From contig CAKMXJ010000015.1 in assembly GCA_928724745.1 (NCBI GenBank), positions 248,001-312,000 on the forward strand: a stretch of 64,000 nt of DNA, read 5' to 3'. Shown piece after piece: positions 20,196-29,327 of the stretch. The stretch comes from Anthracocystis setariae (taxonomy: Eukaryota > Basidiomycota > Ustilaginomycetes > Ustilaginales > Ustilaginaceae). Below the pieces are notes generated by a model that saw only the letters and a program-made list of their open reading frames with translations, did not search any database and was not told the DNA's origin. The translations under genes and the position numbers were made by a program. How positions within the stretch are numbered: position 1 is the first letter of the stretch; each line of letters opens with the position of its first letter.

Positions 20196-20790
20196 TCGAG
20201 ATGTTGCGGTGCCAGTTGGGCTGCGCAACGTGTGGTTCAGCAACGTGGATTGAACTACAGCGATGTTGCCCTTGTTGGCTGCTAAGGGTGGATGCAATCC
20301 TCTCTGCTCCTTCTCAGCTGCATGCACCCATCATAGCAGCAGCAGCACGCTTGCACGGCCAACCTCGTTGTTCCTCTTACGATATGCACTTGTAGCATGC
20401 GCACCGACGACGCTGTTGTTGATTGTATGCCTCGGTTTGTTTTGTTTTTTTTTTTCTCTTTTTTTTTTCCTGGTTGGTTGCTCTGGCCGCATTCGGTCGT
20501 GTCAGTATCGGCGTTGTGTAGTTGTCTATCGTGGCCTGGGTCGATCTTGTTACTTGTCGCAGCATCTTGTCTCTTGTCTGGGGCGTCTCTGTGAATGCAA
20601 TCATGTCTTTATGCGTACAAAAGTGCTCGTGACGCTAGTGTTTGACGGCGTAGGCAGAGTTGTGTGCGATCAAAGATTTGGACGCGATGGATCGTCAAAT
20701 ACAGTAGGGGCAAGTATCAGGATGAAAATGCGATAGAGAAGGCAGCGAGATGGGATTAGGGGTTGAGAACTGGGTATTAAGGTTCAATGG

Positions 20791-20820
20791 CTGCATGCTA
20801 CTGTACTTGTCATACTGTAA
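20791..20820. repeat. 5-bp-periodic tract, CTGTA-type units
   Basis: In register: ctgca, tgcta, ctgta, cttgt, catac, tgtaa. Confidence 0.65.
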
Positions 20821-21209
20821 GGTATCGATGGATTGTTGAAAAGGGATAGGTTAGCCGGTTGAGAAAATGGCCGATGCGATCTTGTGCGGTGTAGGCTGAC
20901 GCTGACAGGCTGAGTTTGGGACCTGGGCCAGTTGGTTGAATCTTGCTTTGCTTTGCTCTTAGCATAGAGACGCCTTGTTAATGCCACTCTTTTGCCTCGA
21001 CGCACGAACCTCTACGTCGGAACGGAAGTATGTGCGAGTGTGTGCGAAAAGCAATGTGATGTGCATAGCGGAGTGTGACTTTGACAATTGGGCGCAGAGC
21101 AGAAAGTGTAACCAAGAAGGGGACTAAGCGTATAATCAGACAGATGAAGTTGGCCGAGGAAGCACCAACGGACCGGCGCAAACTAAAGACGCCAAAGTCC
21201 AAGCTAAGC

Positions 21210-21214
<5 letters not shown>

Positions 21215-21238
<24 letters not shown>
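21215..21238. repeat. (CAG)8 trinucleotide repeat
   Basis: Eight CAG units outside any supported gene. Confidence 0.85.
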
Positions 21239-21242
<4 letters not shown>

Positions 21243-21510
21243 GTTGATTCGTTAGCGCCGTCGTGTGCCTTAGAGGCAGAGTGGCAGATGGGCAGCTGAG
21301 CAAGAGTCAGCGCATGTGCTTTCCAAGATCGCAGTCTCGGTTGGGAACTCGAGGTGACCTCACCCTCCACACCACACAAAACGCCAAATCATAGCAAAAA
21401 GGACCAAAAATGGAACTCAAAAAAAAAGAAAAAGAAGAAAAGGATTATTTTGCAGTACTTGCTTGCGTTGTGCAGCTTAAGCGCCCGCAAACGCAGACAG
21501 CCCTACTCGA

Positions 21511-21535
21511 GTAGAGTAGTGCACTGCACTGTGGC
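21511..21535. repeat. 5-bp-periodic tract, GCACT units
   Basis: In register: gtaga, gtagt, gcact, gcact, gtggc. Confidence 0.7.
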
Positions 21536-21949
21536 CAACTTGGGATGCACGCATGCATGGTCGCTTTGCGTCAGATTGTGATTCTAGCTTGGATTGGTTT
21601 GGTGCGTGATGCATGTGGATTGGTTGAGAGTTGTTCATGGTTCTTGGTTCGTTATTCTGGCTGCGCTTTCATTTCACTCTGTCCACACCTCCATCTTCCG
21701 AATCCCATCCTCTCAACCATCTCTTGCCTGTCGTTTGCCGCCGGCCTCGACAGCGTCCTCGGGTGACGTTTCGCATTATTGTTGCGTTCAAAGCTCTTTG
21801 CCATCGCATTGCACACCTCTTCGAACCACCTTGGTTCTTGATACCCATGACCAACAGCATCACACGCTCGACAACTGCGTCAGCGCTTCGCTAACAAAGT
21901 CACTTGACTTGGCATCCTCCCTTTCCGCAAACGTGTGCAAGCAGCCGCC

Positions 21950-24900
21950 ATGCCACTCCATCAGCTCTTCACCTTGGCTTTCGCACTCCACCTCGAACCG
22001 CTTCCAACCCTCGATTACGCTGCCGTACCGTACACCAAAGATCCAGCGCGCAGCACCGACTCGCTCCAAGAGCCCGACAAGCTGCGAGTCGGTGCAAACG
22101 CAAAGCTCGATCCCATCTACACCCGCCATCTCCCGCATTCCGTCGATACTCTCTCGTTCCTCCTCAATCATACGCGCGCCATCGAAGCTGTCGAGCCTTT
22201 CTCCAAGCTCATCCGCTTGCTCGATGAAGCCGACGATGACCCACAGTTCCGAAACCTGCGTGAATTCTTCGACGCTCGATATGGTGACGACGGCTTGCTT
22301 GTTCGAGCCGACAAGCAATCTCACCGTCGCATGCGCAGCATCTCTCGTGCCACTTCCACAAAGCAATCCACCACAAGGCCAACTCATACCAACGACACGC
22401 GCAAACCCTCCTTCGCAGCCAGCCTAGGCAGCGCTAACCCACTCAGGCTCAACTGGCTCCGTCGCCACAACACCAACAACTCCGAATCTCAACAACAACA
22501 ACACCAGCCATCCGATGACGAAGATTCTCAGTCCAGGGTCTCGAGTAGTGCTCAACCCCCTAGAGAGCCGCCCCCTTCGGCTCCCTACATCCGTCTAGCC
22601 AAACGCCACGCTGCATCGCCACCCTCAAGCCTGTCCACCTCTTTCGGCTCTCATCATCGAGGTGCGGATCGGGATTCGTCCCATCTGATCACCTTTCCAG
22701 TCCGCCTCGATCTGCATACTGTAGGTCTGGCGCCACCACCGCCCAAATTCCGCTCCCATCGACCCGCAGAAGGCGCATCCTCAAGCCTTCACCGCGTCAG
22801 CTCGGCCAGATCCACAGCCTCTTCGGATTGGAAGCGACGCAGGCCTCGTGGCTCTAGCTTATCCAACGTTGCTACAGCCTTAAAACCAGTCACAAGTCCG
22901 GACAGCCATGCTTCTTCCGGCGCTGCCTCCTCTGTCGCACACCAAGATACCGACCATCACTCTACTTTGCCAAGATCCGCCACTGACACCGCCGTCAGCT
23001 CCAACGTGCGCGACACTTCTCCCGCAGCCAAGTCAAGGCTGTCTCCCTCCACCGACACCCCGGCCGTCCTTGCAAGCATCGAGACAAACCTCGCCTGTAT
23101 CACAGAAGCAACTGTCACCAGCCCCGGTCAGCCCACTTCGCCAACACCCTCAGACAGACCTTCCCGACGTCCGTCTATGATGTCCAAGCTGCTAGATTTT
23201 GGCAGGAAGAAGTCGTTCCTCGACCGTGCAAATGGTGATCATCAAGATGGCCGTTCTACTTCTCATGCACCAGCAAATGGCGACATCGCCTTCGGATCAC
23301 GACCAGGGCCGGCTGCATCAGTACAGCGAAACAGCTTCCGCTCTAGCCTCAATCAACAGCCTCAAGTCGGCATCTCTTCCAATGACGAAGCTCTTGATCT
23401 TGAGGACGATGACGAAGGTGCCATGCGTGCTCAAATCATGCGTCAGACTCACAACGACGGCAGCACCAAGCCACGTCGTCGCAGCTCCGCCGGAAGCTCG
23501 GCCAATAATCAGACCAACGCCAGATCAACCTACCACGATCTGCGACCCGTCCAAGAGCATGGGCCCCTCGAACTCAGCATGGTTCCGTCCCGTTCCAGTG
23601 TTGATACTGCTTTCTCGGCGCATGCTATACCAGACGAGTCCATTGGTGGCGATATTTCAGCAGGAGGAGCCGGACGACCATCTGCAAAGGCGAAGCTGGC
23701 AGCGTTGATGGATGGCGGCGACTTCCTCTCGCTCTTCCGCGCCGCTTCGACGCTGGGACTCAAGTCGATAGACGATCCCACTTACGACGACGATGGCGGT
23801 CCATCGCCAGCCCCAAGCAGAGAAGGCGAAGAAGCCGTCACCACCCCGAGCCAAGACGGTATCCGCTCGCCGTTCCGTCCATCAGCTGCAGATACCGGTA
23901 GCACCAACACTCCCTCGATCCGGGCCCCGCAAGTGCATCCGACGCGAAACTCGGTGCCCTCGACACCGGGTCGTTCGGTGCGTTCACTCGATCTCGATCG
24001 ATCTCCGAACCCCACCGCAGCAACCAGCAACCCGATCGAGGCGAGTTTCAAGCTCGGTGCATCTTTGGCACAGAACAAGCGCGGAGATGAAGACGAGGCC
24101 TGGTGGCCGTGTGGCGACGTCGATCCTCTTCCGATCAGCCTGGCGAGCGCCCTTGGCAAGGCGCTGGGCTGGGAAGGCATCATGCACCTGTGTTACGGCC
24201 GAGGCAGCCAAGCCGCGACCGAAGGACTCTTTGCAGCCCTTGGCAAGGCTGCTGCTCTCGATCAAGCAAGCAAACAGCAAGAACAAAGCGTTCTGGCATG
24301 GAGGACGGGCGTTGCTAGCGCTGGTGCCTCTCCGCCAAAGGCCGACAGTGGCTTTGCGGAAGCAGCCGAAAGCCTAAGCCAGAAGCTCAACCTCGACTCG
24401 GCTCCTCACCTGATTCCTGACACGACCGCCAACTCTTCTCTCATGGGACGTCTCAACGAAAAAGCACCGCAGCGCTCGACTACCGTGCCACAGGCTTCAG
24501 ATATGCCATCCAACACAACAGCCGGAGATGCAAGCACGGCATGGAACGATTCTCCTCTGCTCTTTGGCAGCAGAGTCAAGCGCTCGAGAACGTGGAAGCA
24601 TTGGCAGGCGCTCTTCAAGAGCATCAAAAGCTGGATTGATGAATACGAAAGGACGAGGGTACGCAGCGGCCTGGCTCGCGAGATCGGTCTTGACCTGCCA
24701 GTCGAACCATCCTCGAGCACGAACGGAACTGAAGCTGGGGATTCTAACATGATCGTTCTGTCGGCACCAGCTGACATCGAGCAAGGACGGCCCGATTTGC
24801 AGGTTCCATTGACCGTGGGCTCTCCTCCGAACTTGCATACTGAGGTGCTCAAGGCACCACGCAGCAAAGTAGACGCTACGACACTGTCCAAGGTGCTCGG

Positions 24901-25516
24901 GACGTCTCTCAGCATCTCTCCCTGCGTATTGGCCGATGCCACCAATCGAGCGCATGGCTTCCGTCGCCGAGTGGGCATCCCTGAAGGACTGCCGCTTGGA
25001 CCGGAGGACGAAGAGACCATCGACTACTCGTGGTCACGCAAAAACTTGTCTGTGGAACATTTTGCCACGGCGCTCACCATCAGTAGCGACAGTGCGTTGC
25101 ACTACTTCAGCCAGCTGAGCACAAGCGATTGGACGCATCGCTCGGCTTGGGAGCTCGACTATCTCGAGATGTGCGTATTCAAAACGCCTCTGGTGGCGGA
25201 TCGCTTCCCTCCGCCGTGTGAGGCGATTGTACCAGCTTCCAAGACCTACCGACCCGCGGAGGGAGCTGAGGATCGATCGCGGCTGTGCCCAGTTCCGGAC
25301 GAAGGAGGCGCTTGGAATCCGGACGTGTGGAAGAGATGGCTGAGTTGGATGCGGGAAGGCGATATTCTTGTGCCAGCGGTATCTTGGCAGGCATGGTGGA
25401 CGCTGATCTCAGTGCTCAACGGTGCAGATCGTACAGGGAGATGCTACGATTTGCAGGTCAAGACGCCCGAAGAGCCGTTTGAGGCGTTGACGGATCTGAA
25501 TGCTGTTTATCTGTGA
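21950..25516 (+). CDS. large protein of unknown function, conserved-looking C-terminal region
   Basis: 1188 residues, no introns; ATG at 21950 lies in GCCGCCATGCC, a strong initiation context. I do not recognise a family. Residues 1-120 are ordered (helical, QLFTLAFALHLEP and LSFLLNHTRAIEAVEPFSKLIRLLDEA). Residues about 125-700 are disordered, Ser/Thr/Pro-rich, with many basic and SP sites. From about residue 700 order returns: WWPCGDVDPLPISLASALGK and a small-residue segment near 715-775, a WKHWQALFKSIKSWIDEYER helix near 880-900, and a Trp-rich C-terminal region (DYSWSRKNLS, SDWTHRSAWELDYLEMCVF, WKRWLSWMREGD, VSWQAWWTLISVLNGADRTG) that looks like a folded domain. No signal peptide, transmembrane segment or catalytic signature is evident. 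The Trp-rich tail suggests a conserved fungal domain; function is open. Confidence 0.8.
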   Translation: MPLHQLFTLAFALHLEPLPTLDYAAVPYTKDPARSTDSLQEPDKLRVGANAKLDPIYTRHLPHSVDTLSFLLNHTRAIEAVEPFSKLIRLLDEADDDPQFRNLREFFDARYGDDGLLVRADKQSHRRMRSISRATSTKQSTTRPTHTNDTRKPSFAASLGSANPLRLNWLRRHNTNNSESQQQQHQPSDDEDSQSRVSSSAQPPREPPPSAPYIRLAKRHAASPPSSLSTSFGSHHRGADRDSSHLITFPVRLDLHTVGLAPPPPKFRSHRPAEGASSSLHRVSSARSTASSDWKRRRPRGSSLSNVATALKPVTSPDSHASSGAASSVAHQDTDHHSTLPRSATDTAVSSNVRDTSPAAKSRLSPSTDTPAVLASIETNLACITEATVTSPGQPTSPTPSDRPSRRPSMMSKLLDFGRKKSFLDRANGDHQDGRSTSHAPANGDIAFGSRPGPAASVQRNSFRSSLNQQPQVGISSNDEALDLEDDDEGAMRAQIMRQTHNDGSTKPRRRSSAGSSANNQTNARSTYHDLRPVQEHGPLELSMVPSRSSVDTAFSAHAIPDESIGGDISAGGAGRPSAKAKLAALMDGGDFLSLFRAASTLGLKSIDDPTYDDDGGPSPAPSREGEEAVTTPSQDGIRSPFRPSAADTGSTNTPSIRAPQVHPTRNSVPSTPGRSVRSLDLDRSPNPTAATSNPIEASFKLGASLAQNKRGDEDEAWWPCGDVDPLPISLASALGKALGWEGIMHLCYGRGSQAATEGLFAALGKAAALDQASKQQEQSVLAWRTGVASAGASPPKADSGFAEAAESLSQKLNLDSAPHLIPDTTANSSLMGRLNEKAPQRSTTVPQASDMPSNTTAGDASTAWNDSPLLFGSRVKRSRTWKHWQALFKSIKSWIDEYERTRVRSGLAREIGLDLPVEPSSSTNGTEAGDSNMIVLSAPADIEQGRPDLQVPLTVGSPPNLHTEVLKAPRSKVDATTLSKVLGTSLSISPCVLADATNRAHGFRRRVGIPEGLPLGPEDEETIDYSWSRKNLSVEHFATALTISSDSALHYFSQLSTSDWTHRSAWELDYLEMCVFKTPLVADRFPPPCEAIVPASKTYRPAEGAEDRSRLCPVPDEGGAWNPDVWKRWLSWMREGDILVPAVSWQAWWTLISVLNGADRTGRCYDLQVKTPEEPFEALTDLNAVYL

Positions 25517-25673
25517 AGTGTCTTGAGCATGAACACCATTTGCAATCTCAATCTTCTCGTAGCATGCTTGTAGCTTGTTTGATCTTGTGGCAAGTGTGTA
25601 TGCAGCGCGGCGAGACAGTTGAGCAGACTGGAACGTGAGATTGGGGGGGAATGGATGTGGAATTTGCATAGGT

Positions 25674-26357
25674 TTACTCGTCGTTGGCCGTGGCGGCAGC
25701 GCCGGGAGTAGCGGCGGCTTTCTTTGCGACCTTTTTGTCCTCCTCGATGACGATGTTTTTGTCGTTGGGGCCGCCTTGGGAGTCGGGGGGAAGTTCGTGG
25801 AAAGGTTTGATACGGGAGAGGATGAGGTCGCGAACGTCGTCTGCTACGTCACCCTGAACGACGATTTCGTCGACTCCGGGATTCTGTGCGCTCTTGCTGA
25901 CGGAAGCGCCGGTGGCGAAGCGGGAGGAGAGTGCCTTTGCGACGACCTTGAGTGCTGGTAGAGGTGGTGAGAAGAGGTGCAGCCCAATGATGCTGGTGGT
26001 GACTTTGCGTTTGGTTCGGGCTTCCTTTTTCAGGACGATTTTCGAGGCGGCCATTTGGGCTCGTTCGCGTTCCTCTTTGGCAACGGTCTTGCGTTCCTTC
26101 TTAGCGGCTTCGCGTTCGAGGTCTTCCGCTTGCTTGGTGGTAAGGTTGGCAAGGTTCGAGGTGATCGCTTCCTCGGACCACAGCTGCGAGTAGAGCGCGG
26201 GTTGGTTTTCTTGCAACCAGGTACGGCATTTTGTGGGCGACGGGCCGAATTCACAGTACTCGGGTGGGAAGGTGCAGACCGCACAGTAGACGACTTGGCG
26301 CGGTTGAGGTCCGGTAGGAACAGAGGGTCCTGCTTCGGATGCTTCGGTGTCAGCCAT
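25674..26357 (-). CDS. TMA22: translation machinery-associated protein TMA22 (DENR homologue)
   Basis: 227 residues from ATG 26357 (MADTEASEAGPS); upstream in-frame codons lack family resemblance and probably lie in the leader. N-terminus carries the Cys-rich DENR element YCAVCTFPPEYCEF followed by KCRTWLQENQPALYSQLW. The C-terminal half is a SUI1/eIF1-like domain: GLHLFS, AKALSSRFATGASVSK, DEIVVQGDVADDVRDLI. TMA22/DENR works with Tma20/MCT-1 on the 40S subunit in tRNA and mRNA release during recycling and in reinitiation. Yeast and human proteins are about 200 residues; the slight excess here is an Ala/Lys-rich C-terminal tail. Single exon. It ends 157 bp from the preceding gene's stop (convergent) and faces the Smr gene across a 619-bp divergent promoter. 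Confidence 0.93.
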   Translation of the reverse strand: MADTEASEAGPSVPTGPQPRQVVYCAVCTFPPEYCEFGPSPTKCRTWLQENQPALYSQLWSEEAITSNLANLTTKQAEDLEREAAKKERKTVAKEERERAQMAASKIVLKKEARTKRKVTTSIIGLHLFSPPLPALKVVAKALSSRFATGASVSKSAQNPGVDEIVVQGDVADDVRDLILSRIKPFHELPPDSQGGPNDKNIVIEEDKKVAKKAAATPGAAATANDE

Positions 26358-26976
26358 GTTGATGATGCCTTTCGGGAGGAACAATGGTCGGCTTCGGGGA
26401 TGGTGAGGATGAGGATGGGGCAAGTTGGAAGGCAATGCAGACGTTGGTGGCAGCGCAGAATGCAAAGTCGGGAAAAAAAAGATCTCGCACGACATCTGCT
26501 CTCTTCTCCTCCACTTTAAGATCGGGGGGTTTTTCGTTTTCTCGATAGAAATCAAGAGATCAAGATGTCGATTCTAGACCAGACTTACTTGCTTGGCGGG
26601 CTGAGACTCAATCTGAGCTTGACAGCTCGATAATTGGTGTGCTGTTTCACCGCTGCAGTCGTCTGTCTGTCTTTCAGAATCTAAATTCTCTGCTCTACAG
26701 TATATACTCGGGCGAAGCAGCTCAGAAGAGAGCAACCACAGACCTCGCCCTCGCCAATCCCAGTTGAAAGCCCGGGTGCATGGTTTTGCTACATCTCAGT
26801 CGCCGATCCCCCACACTTGGTCGCATGCATCCGCTCGTGACTCGGATTCGACGCTTCCTCCATCACACAATCGCATCCACCAGAGCACCACACTTCCATT
26901 CCGCTCAACTGTGAATAGGCATACGGTAGTGGAGCCCGCTCGTGCTCGGATCGCACGGATCAACTAGCCAGCCAAG
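26358..26976. other. divergent promoter region TMA22 / Smr gene
   Basis: 619 bp with no gene. A CT-rich stretch precedes each ATG; tacagtatatactc at about 26697-26711 combines the recurrent TACAGTA motif with a TATA-like core. Confidence 0.5.
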
Positions 26977-27828
26977 ATGGACGAATTCATCCGATTCGCC
27001 AAGCAGCACAAGCGCGAGATCAAAAGCTTCCTCAAAAAGGTGTTTGTGTTCTGGAAGAATAGTCAGGCTGGTGGACAGCAACAAGGTGGTGCTTCGTATG
27101 GCCAGCAACACCAGCAAGCGCCTCACCAACCCCAAGGCGGATACGGCGGCGGGTATGCAGCAGCTGCATCGCATGGAGGATACGACCATCCACCACCACA
27201 AGGAGCCTACAGTGCGCCCCAACCTCAACACGGCGCACCCACGCAAGGACCTCACTACAAGTTCTCGCAAGACAACCAAGTGAACCAGCACGATGCCAAC
27301 TACATGAACCTGCGCAACCAGGCACGCTCGGAAGGGGACAAAATGGCGCAATGCTTCGACCAGTCGCACAAGGCGTACGCTCAGGGCGATGGTGCACGCG
27401 CCAAGCAACTGAGCAACGAAGGACACACGCACAAGATGAACATGGAACGACTCAACAAGCAGGCTGCCGATTGGATCTTTATGGCCAACAATGAAGACTC
27501 GCCGCAGGGCACCGTCGACTTGCACGGCCTGTACACGTCCGAGGCTCTGGAACGCACCGAGCAAGCCGTCAAGCAGGCTCAGGCGCAGGGTTGGTCCGAG
27601 CTGAGGGTGATCGTTGGTAAAGGTCTTCACAGCAAGGATCACCGCCAGCATATCGCTCCCGCCGTGGAAAAGATGATGCAGGATTACCGTCTCGAGGCAC
27701 ATCTTGACCCGCGCAATGCTGGTGTGCTTGTGGTCAACCTGAGGGGTAATGGTCAGGGCGGTGCCGTCTTTACTCGTGATCTTGCAAAGCAGACCACCGG
27801 TAACGAGGACGAGTGCGTCATCATGTAG
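26977..27828 (+). CDS. DUF1771-Smr domain protein with C-terminal CaaX box
   Basis: 283 residues from ATG 26977 (MDEFIRFAKQHK). Order: a basic amphipathic N-terminus (residues 1-28), a Gln/Gly/Tyr-rich segment (30-100), DUF1771 helices (about 104-165: NYMNLRNQARSEGDKM, AKQLSNEGHTHK), and a Smr domain (about 178-262) with VDLHGLYTSEAL and IVGKGLHSKDHRQHIAPAV. Smr domains bind and often cleave nucleic acid; the fungal DUF1771-Smr proteins resemble yeast Ypl199c. The protein ends in CVIM, a canonical CaaX sequence with Met at the last position, which predicts farnesylation, CaaX proteolysis and carboxymethylation, and hence membrane anchoring together with the basic N-terminus. The domain calls are firm; the lipid anchor is inferred from four residues. 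Confidence 0.92.
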   Translation: MDEFIRFAKQHKREIKSFLKKVFVFWKNSQAGGQQQGGASYGQQHQQAPHQPQGGYGGGYAAAASHGGYDHPPPQGAYSAPQPQHGAPTQGPHYKFSQDNQVNQHDANYMNLRNQARSEGDKMAQCFDQSHKAYAQGDGARAKQLSNEGHTHKMNMERLNKQAADWIFMANNEDSPQGTVDLHGLYTSEALERTEQAVKQAQAQGWSELRVIVGKGLHSKDHRQHIAPAVEKMMQDYRLEAHLDPRNAGVLVVNLRGNGQGGAVFTRDLAKQTTGNEDECVIM

Positions 27829-28199
27829 AAAACCCCTATCGTTTTTTTTTTTTGTATACGCCTGCTGATACGGATCTACGGATCTCGTGTCTAGACAGCC
27901 CCATAATGACATACCCTGGACCAGCATTCGTTCTTGATGGGAGCACCTCTCTGTGTCGTCTTGCGATGAAAGTGAAAACCACTCTTGTCAGTGTCGGACT
28001 CATGCGGATGCCTTGCTCCGTCTGAATTTGCTACCGTGGGCTTGTGTGAGCTGCAGCGCGCTAACAATTTGTACAGGAATTCACACTGCGGGCGACCAAA
28101 GCGTGCGTGTCAGCCTCACGCATTGCGGCAAGCGAGAGCCAAAGTGGGGCCACTTTTCTTTGGTGCGACCAGAACTTTTTTGGGGGCAACCAATGGCTG

Positions 28200-28221
28200 T
28201 TTTTTTTTTTTTTTTTTTTTT
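28200..28221. repeat. poly-T run of 22
   Basis: Uninterrupted T run about 370 bp past the Smr gene stop. Confidence 0.85.
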
Positions 28222-28276
28222 GAAAGGTTGTAAACGCGTCATCTTTTTTTGGATTGGCATTTTTTTAGTAACTCTG

Positions 28277-28311
28277 CTGTGTTGTGCGGTGCGGTGCGGT
28301 GCTGTATTGTA
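28277..28311. repeat. seven in-register pentamers, YKGTR type
   Basis: In register: ctgtg, ttgtg, cggtg, cggtg, cggtg, ctgta, ttgta. A diverged relative of the array 310 bp downstream. Confidence 0.85.
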
Positions 28312-28360
28312 GTTCGATTGGGCAACAAAGCCCAACTGCTGCTGTTTCCAAACTCACGAC

Positions 28361-28385
28361 TACAGTCACAGTATTGCACTGCACT
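28361..28385. repeat. 5-bp-periodic tract, TACAG/GCACT units
   Basis: In register: tacag, tcaca, gtatt, gcact, gcact. Confidence 0.7.
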
Positions 28386-28620
28386 GGGACTAATACATAT
28401 AAAATAATATTTCTTCCTGACACGAATTTGTGTGGGTTTTTTATATATATTTTTTTTCTGTTAGCCAATCCGATAGCCGCGCTGCCTCGAAACGCAACAC
28501 TGTCCACTGTCACTGCTCGCTCGGCCAATTGGCATCTTACGATTTCTGCGTGTCATTATCCGTCCCGCCCCACGCTATCGCTGCTGTCGGCACACACGTA
28601 GCAAACTGGATAGTGCTATA

Positions 28621-28690
28621 CTGTGCTGTGCTGTGCTGTGCTGTGCTGTGCTGTGCTGTGCTGTGCTGTGCTGTGCTGTACTGTACTGTA
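28621..28690. repeat. (CTGTG)11(CTGTA)3 tandem array
   Basis: Fourteen perfect 5-bp units: eleven CTGTG (28621-28675) then three CTGTA (28676-28690), preceded by ctata. The CTGTA units are the same motif found in the short dispersed tracts. Confidence 0.95.
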
Positions 28691-29327
28691 CACGCTCGTG
28701 CCTCTTGCCACGTCCGATTTCTGTCCTATCATTCCAAGACTGCAATTCGCATCTGCCTACTACTCTTGCTCCTCTTCCACACCGTCCCTCTTCGCCTGGC
28801 GAGCATCTCAATTCCCCTCTACCACCTACCTTTCTTCGCTGTGGATACTTCAATCCATCGTCTGCTCGTCTGCTCGTCTCGTTGCATCGAGCTTGTTCGC
28901 TTGCCTAGCTTCTCCTTCGGGCCGGCTCAACCCCGTCCAACCGTCTTGCAAGCAAAGCCGCATTCGTTTGCTGGTTTCTTCTCCTCAGGCCTCCTCAACT
29001 TGGCTCTCTTTCTCTTTTCCATTGGCTCCTTACACTTGCACTCGCTGCACCACGCTCACTCGCACCATCCAGCTCGACGTCTTTGCGACAAGCCCACTGT
29101 ACATACGGAATACGTGATCACGCAAAAAATACCTCGTCAAGACACCCGTGGCTTTCCCTCGACTTGCCTCCAACCGGACTCCATCAGCATCTTCTCCAAC
29201 AGCTCCCACTCTGTGTCCTCGTATCTTCCTGCTTCATCGATATAGCAACTCTAGTCAAAGCCCATCAGTCCGCAGATAGCCTCGAGCCCCATCTCACAAC
29301 CGCATCGATTTGCATCCCCTTGCCAGC

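Larger units (their letters stand above)
20196..21949. other. 1.75 kb intergenic region
   Basis: No supported gene. 5-bp-periodic tracts at 20791-20820 and 21511-21535, a T-rich stretch 20439-20470, (CAG)8 at 21215-21238 and an A-rich stretch 21419-21440. The CT-rich DNA before 21950 is probably leader of the next gene. Confidence 0.6.
27829..29327. other. 1.5 kb region upstream of HMG1, rich in pentamer arrays
   Basis: No supported gene; the CTGTG array makes artificial open frames in several phases. Holds T22 (28200-28221), the pentamer tract 28277-28311, another at 28361-28385, and the clean array 28621-28690. The CT-rich 28700-29327 is probably the HMG1 promoter and a long 5' leader. Confidence 0.65.

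Noticed and set aside
26358..26555. N-terminal extension of TMA22
   Set aside because: The upstream frame lacks TMA22 similarity, and the ATG at 26357 gives the expected family start.
28623..29117. Frames with repeated CCAVL residues
   Set aside because: Produced by translating the CTGTG array; not a protein repeat.
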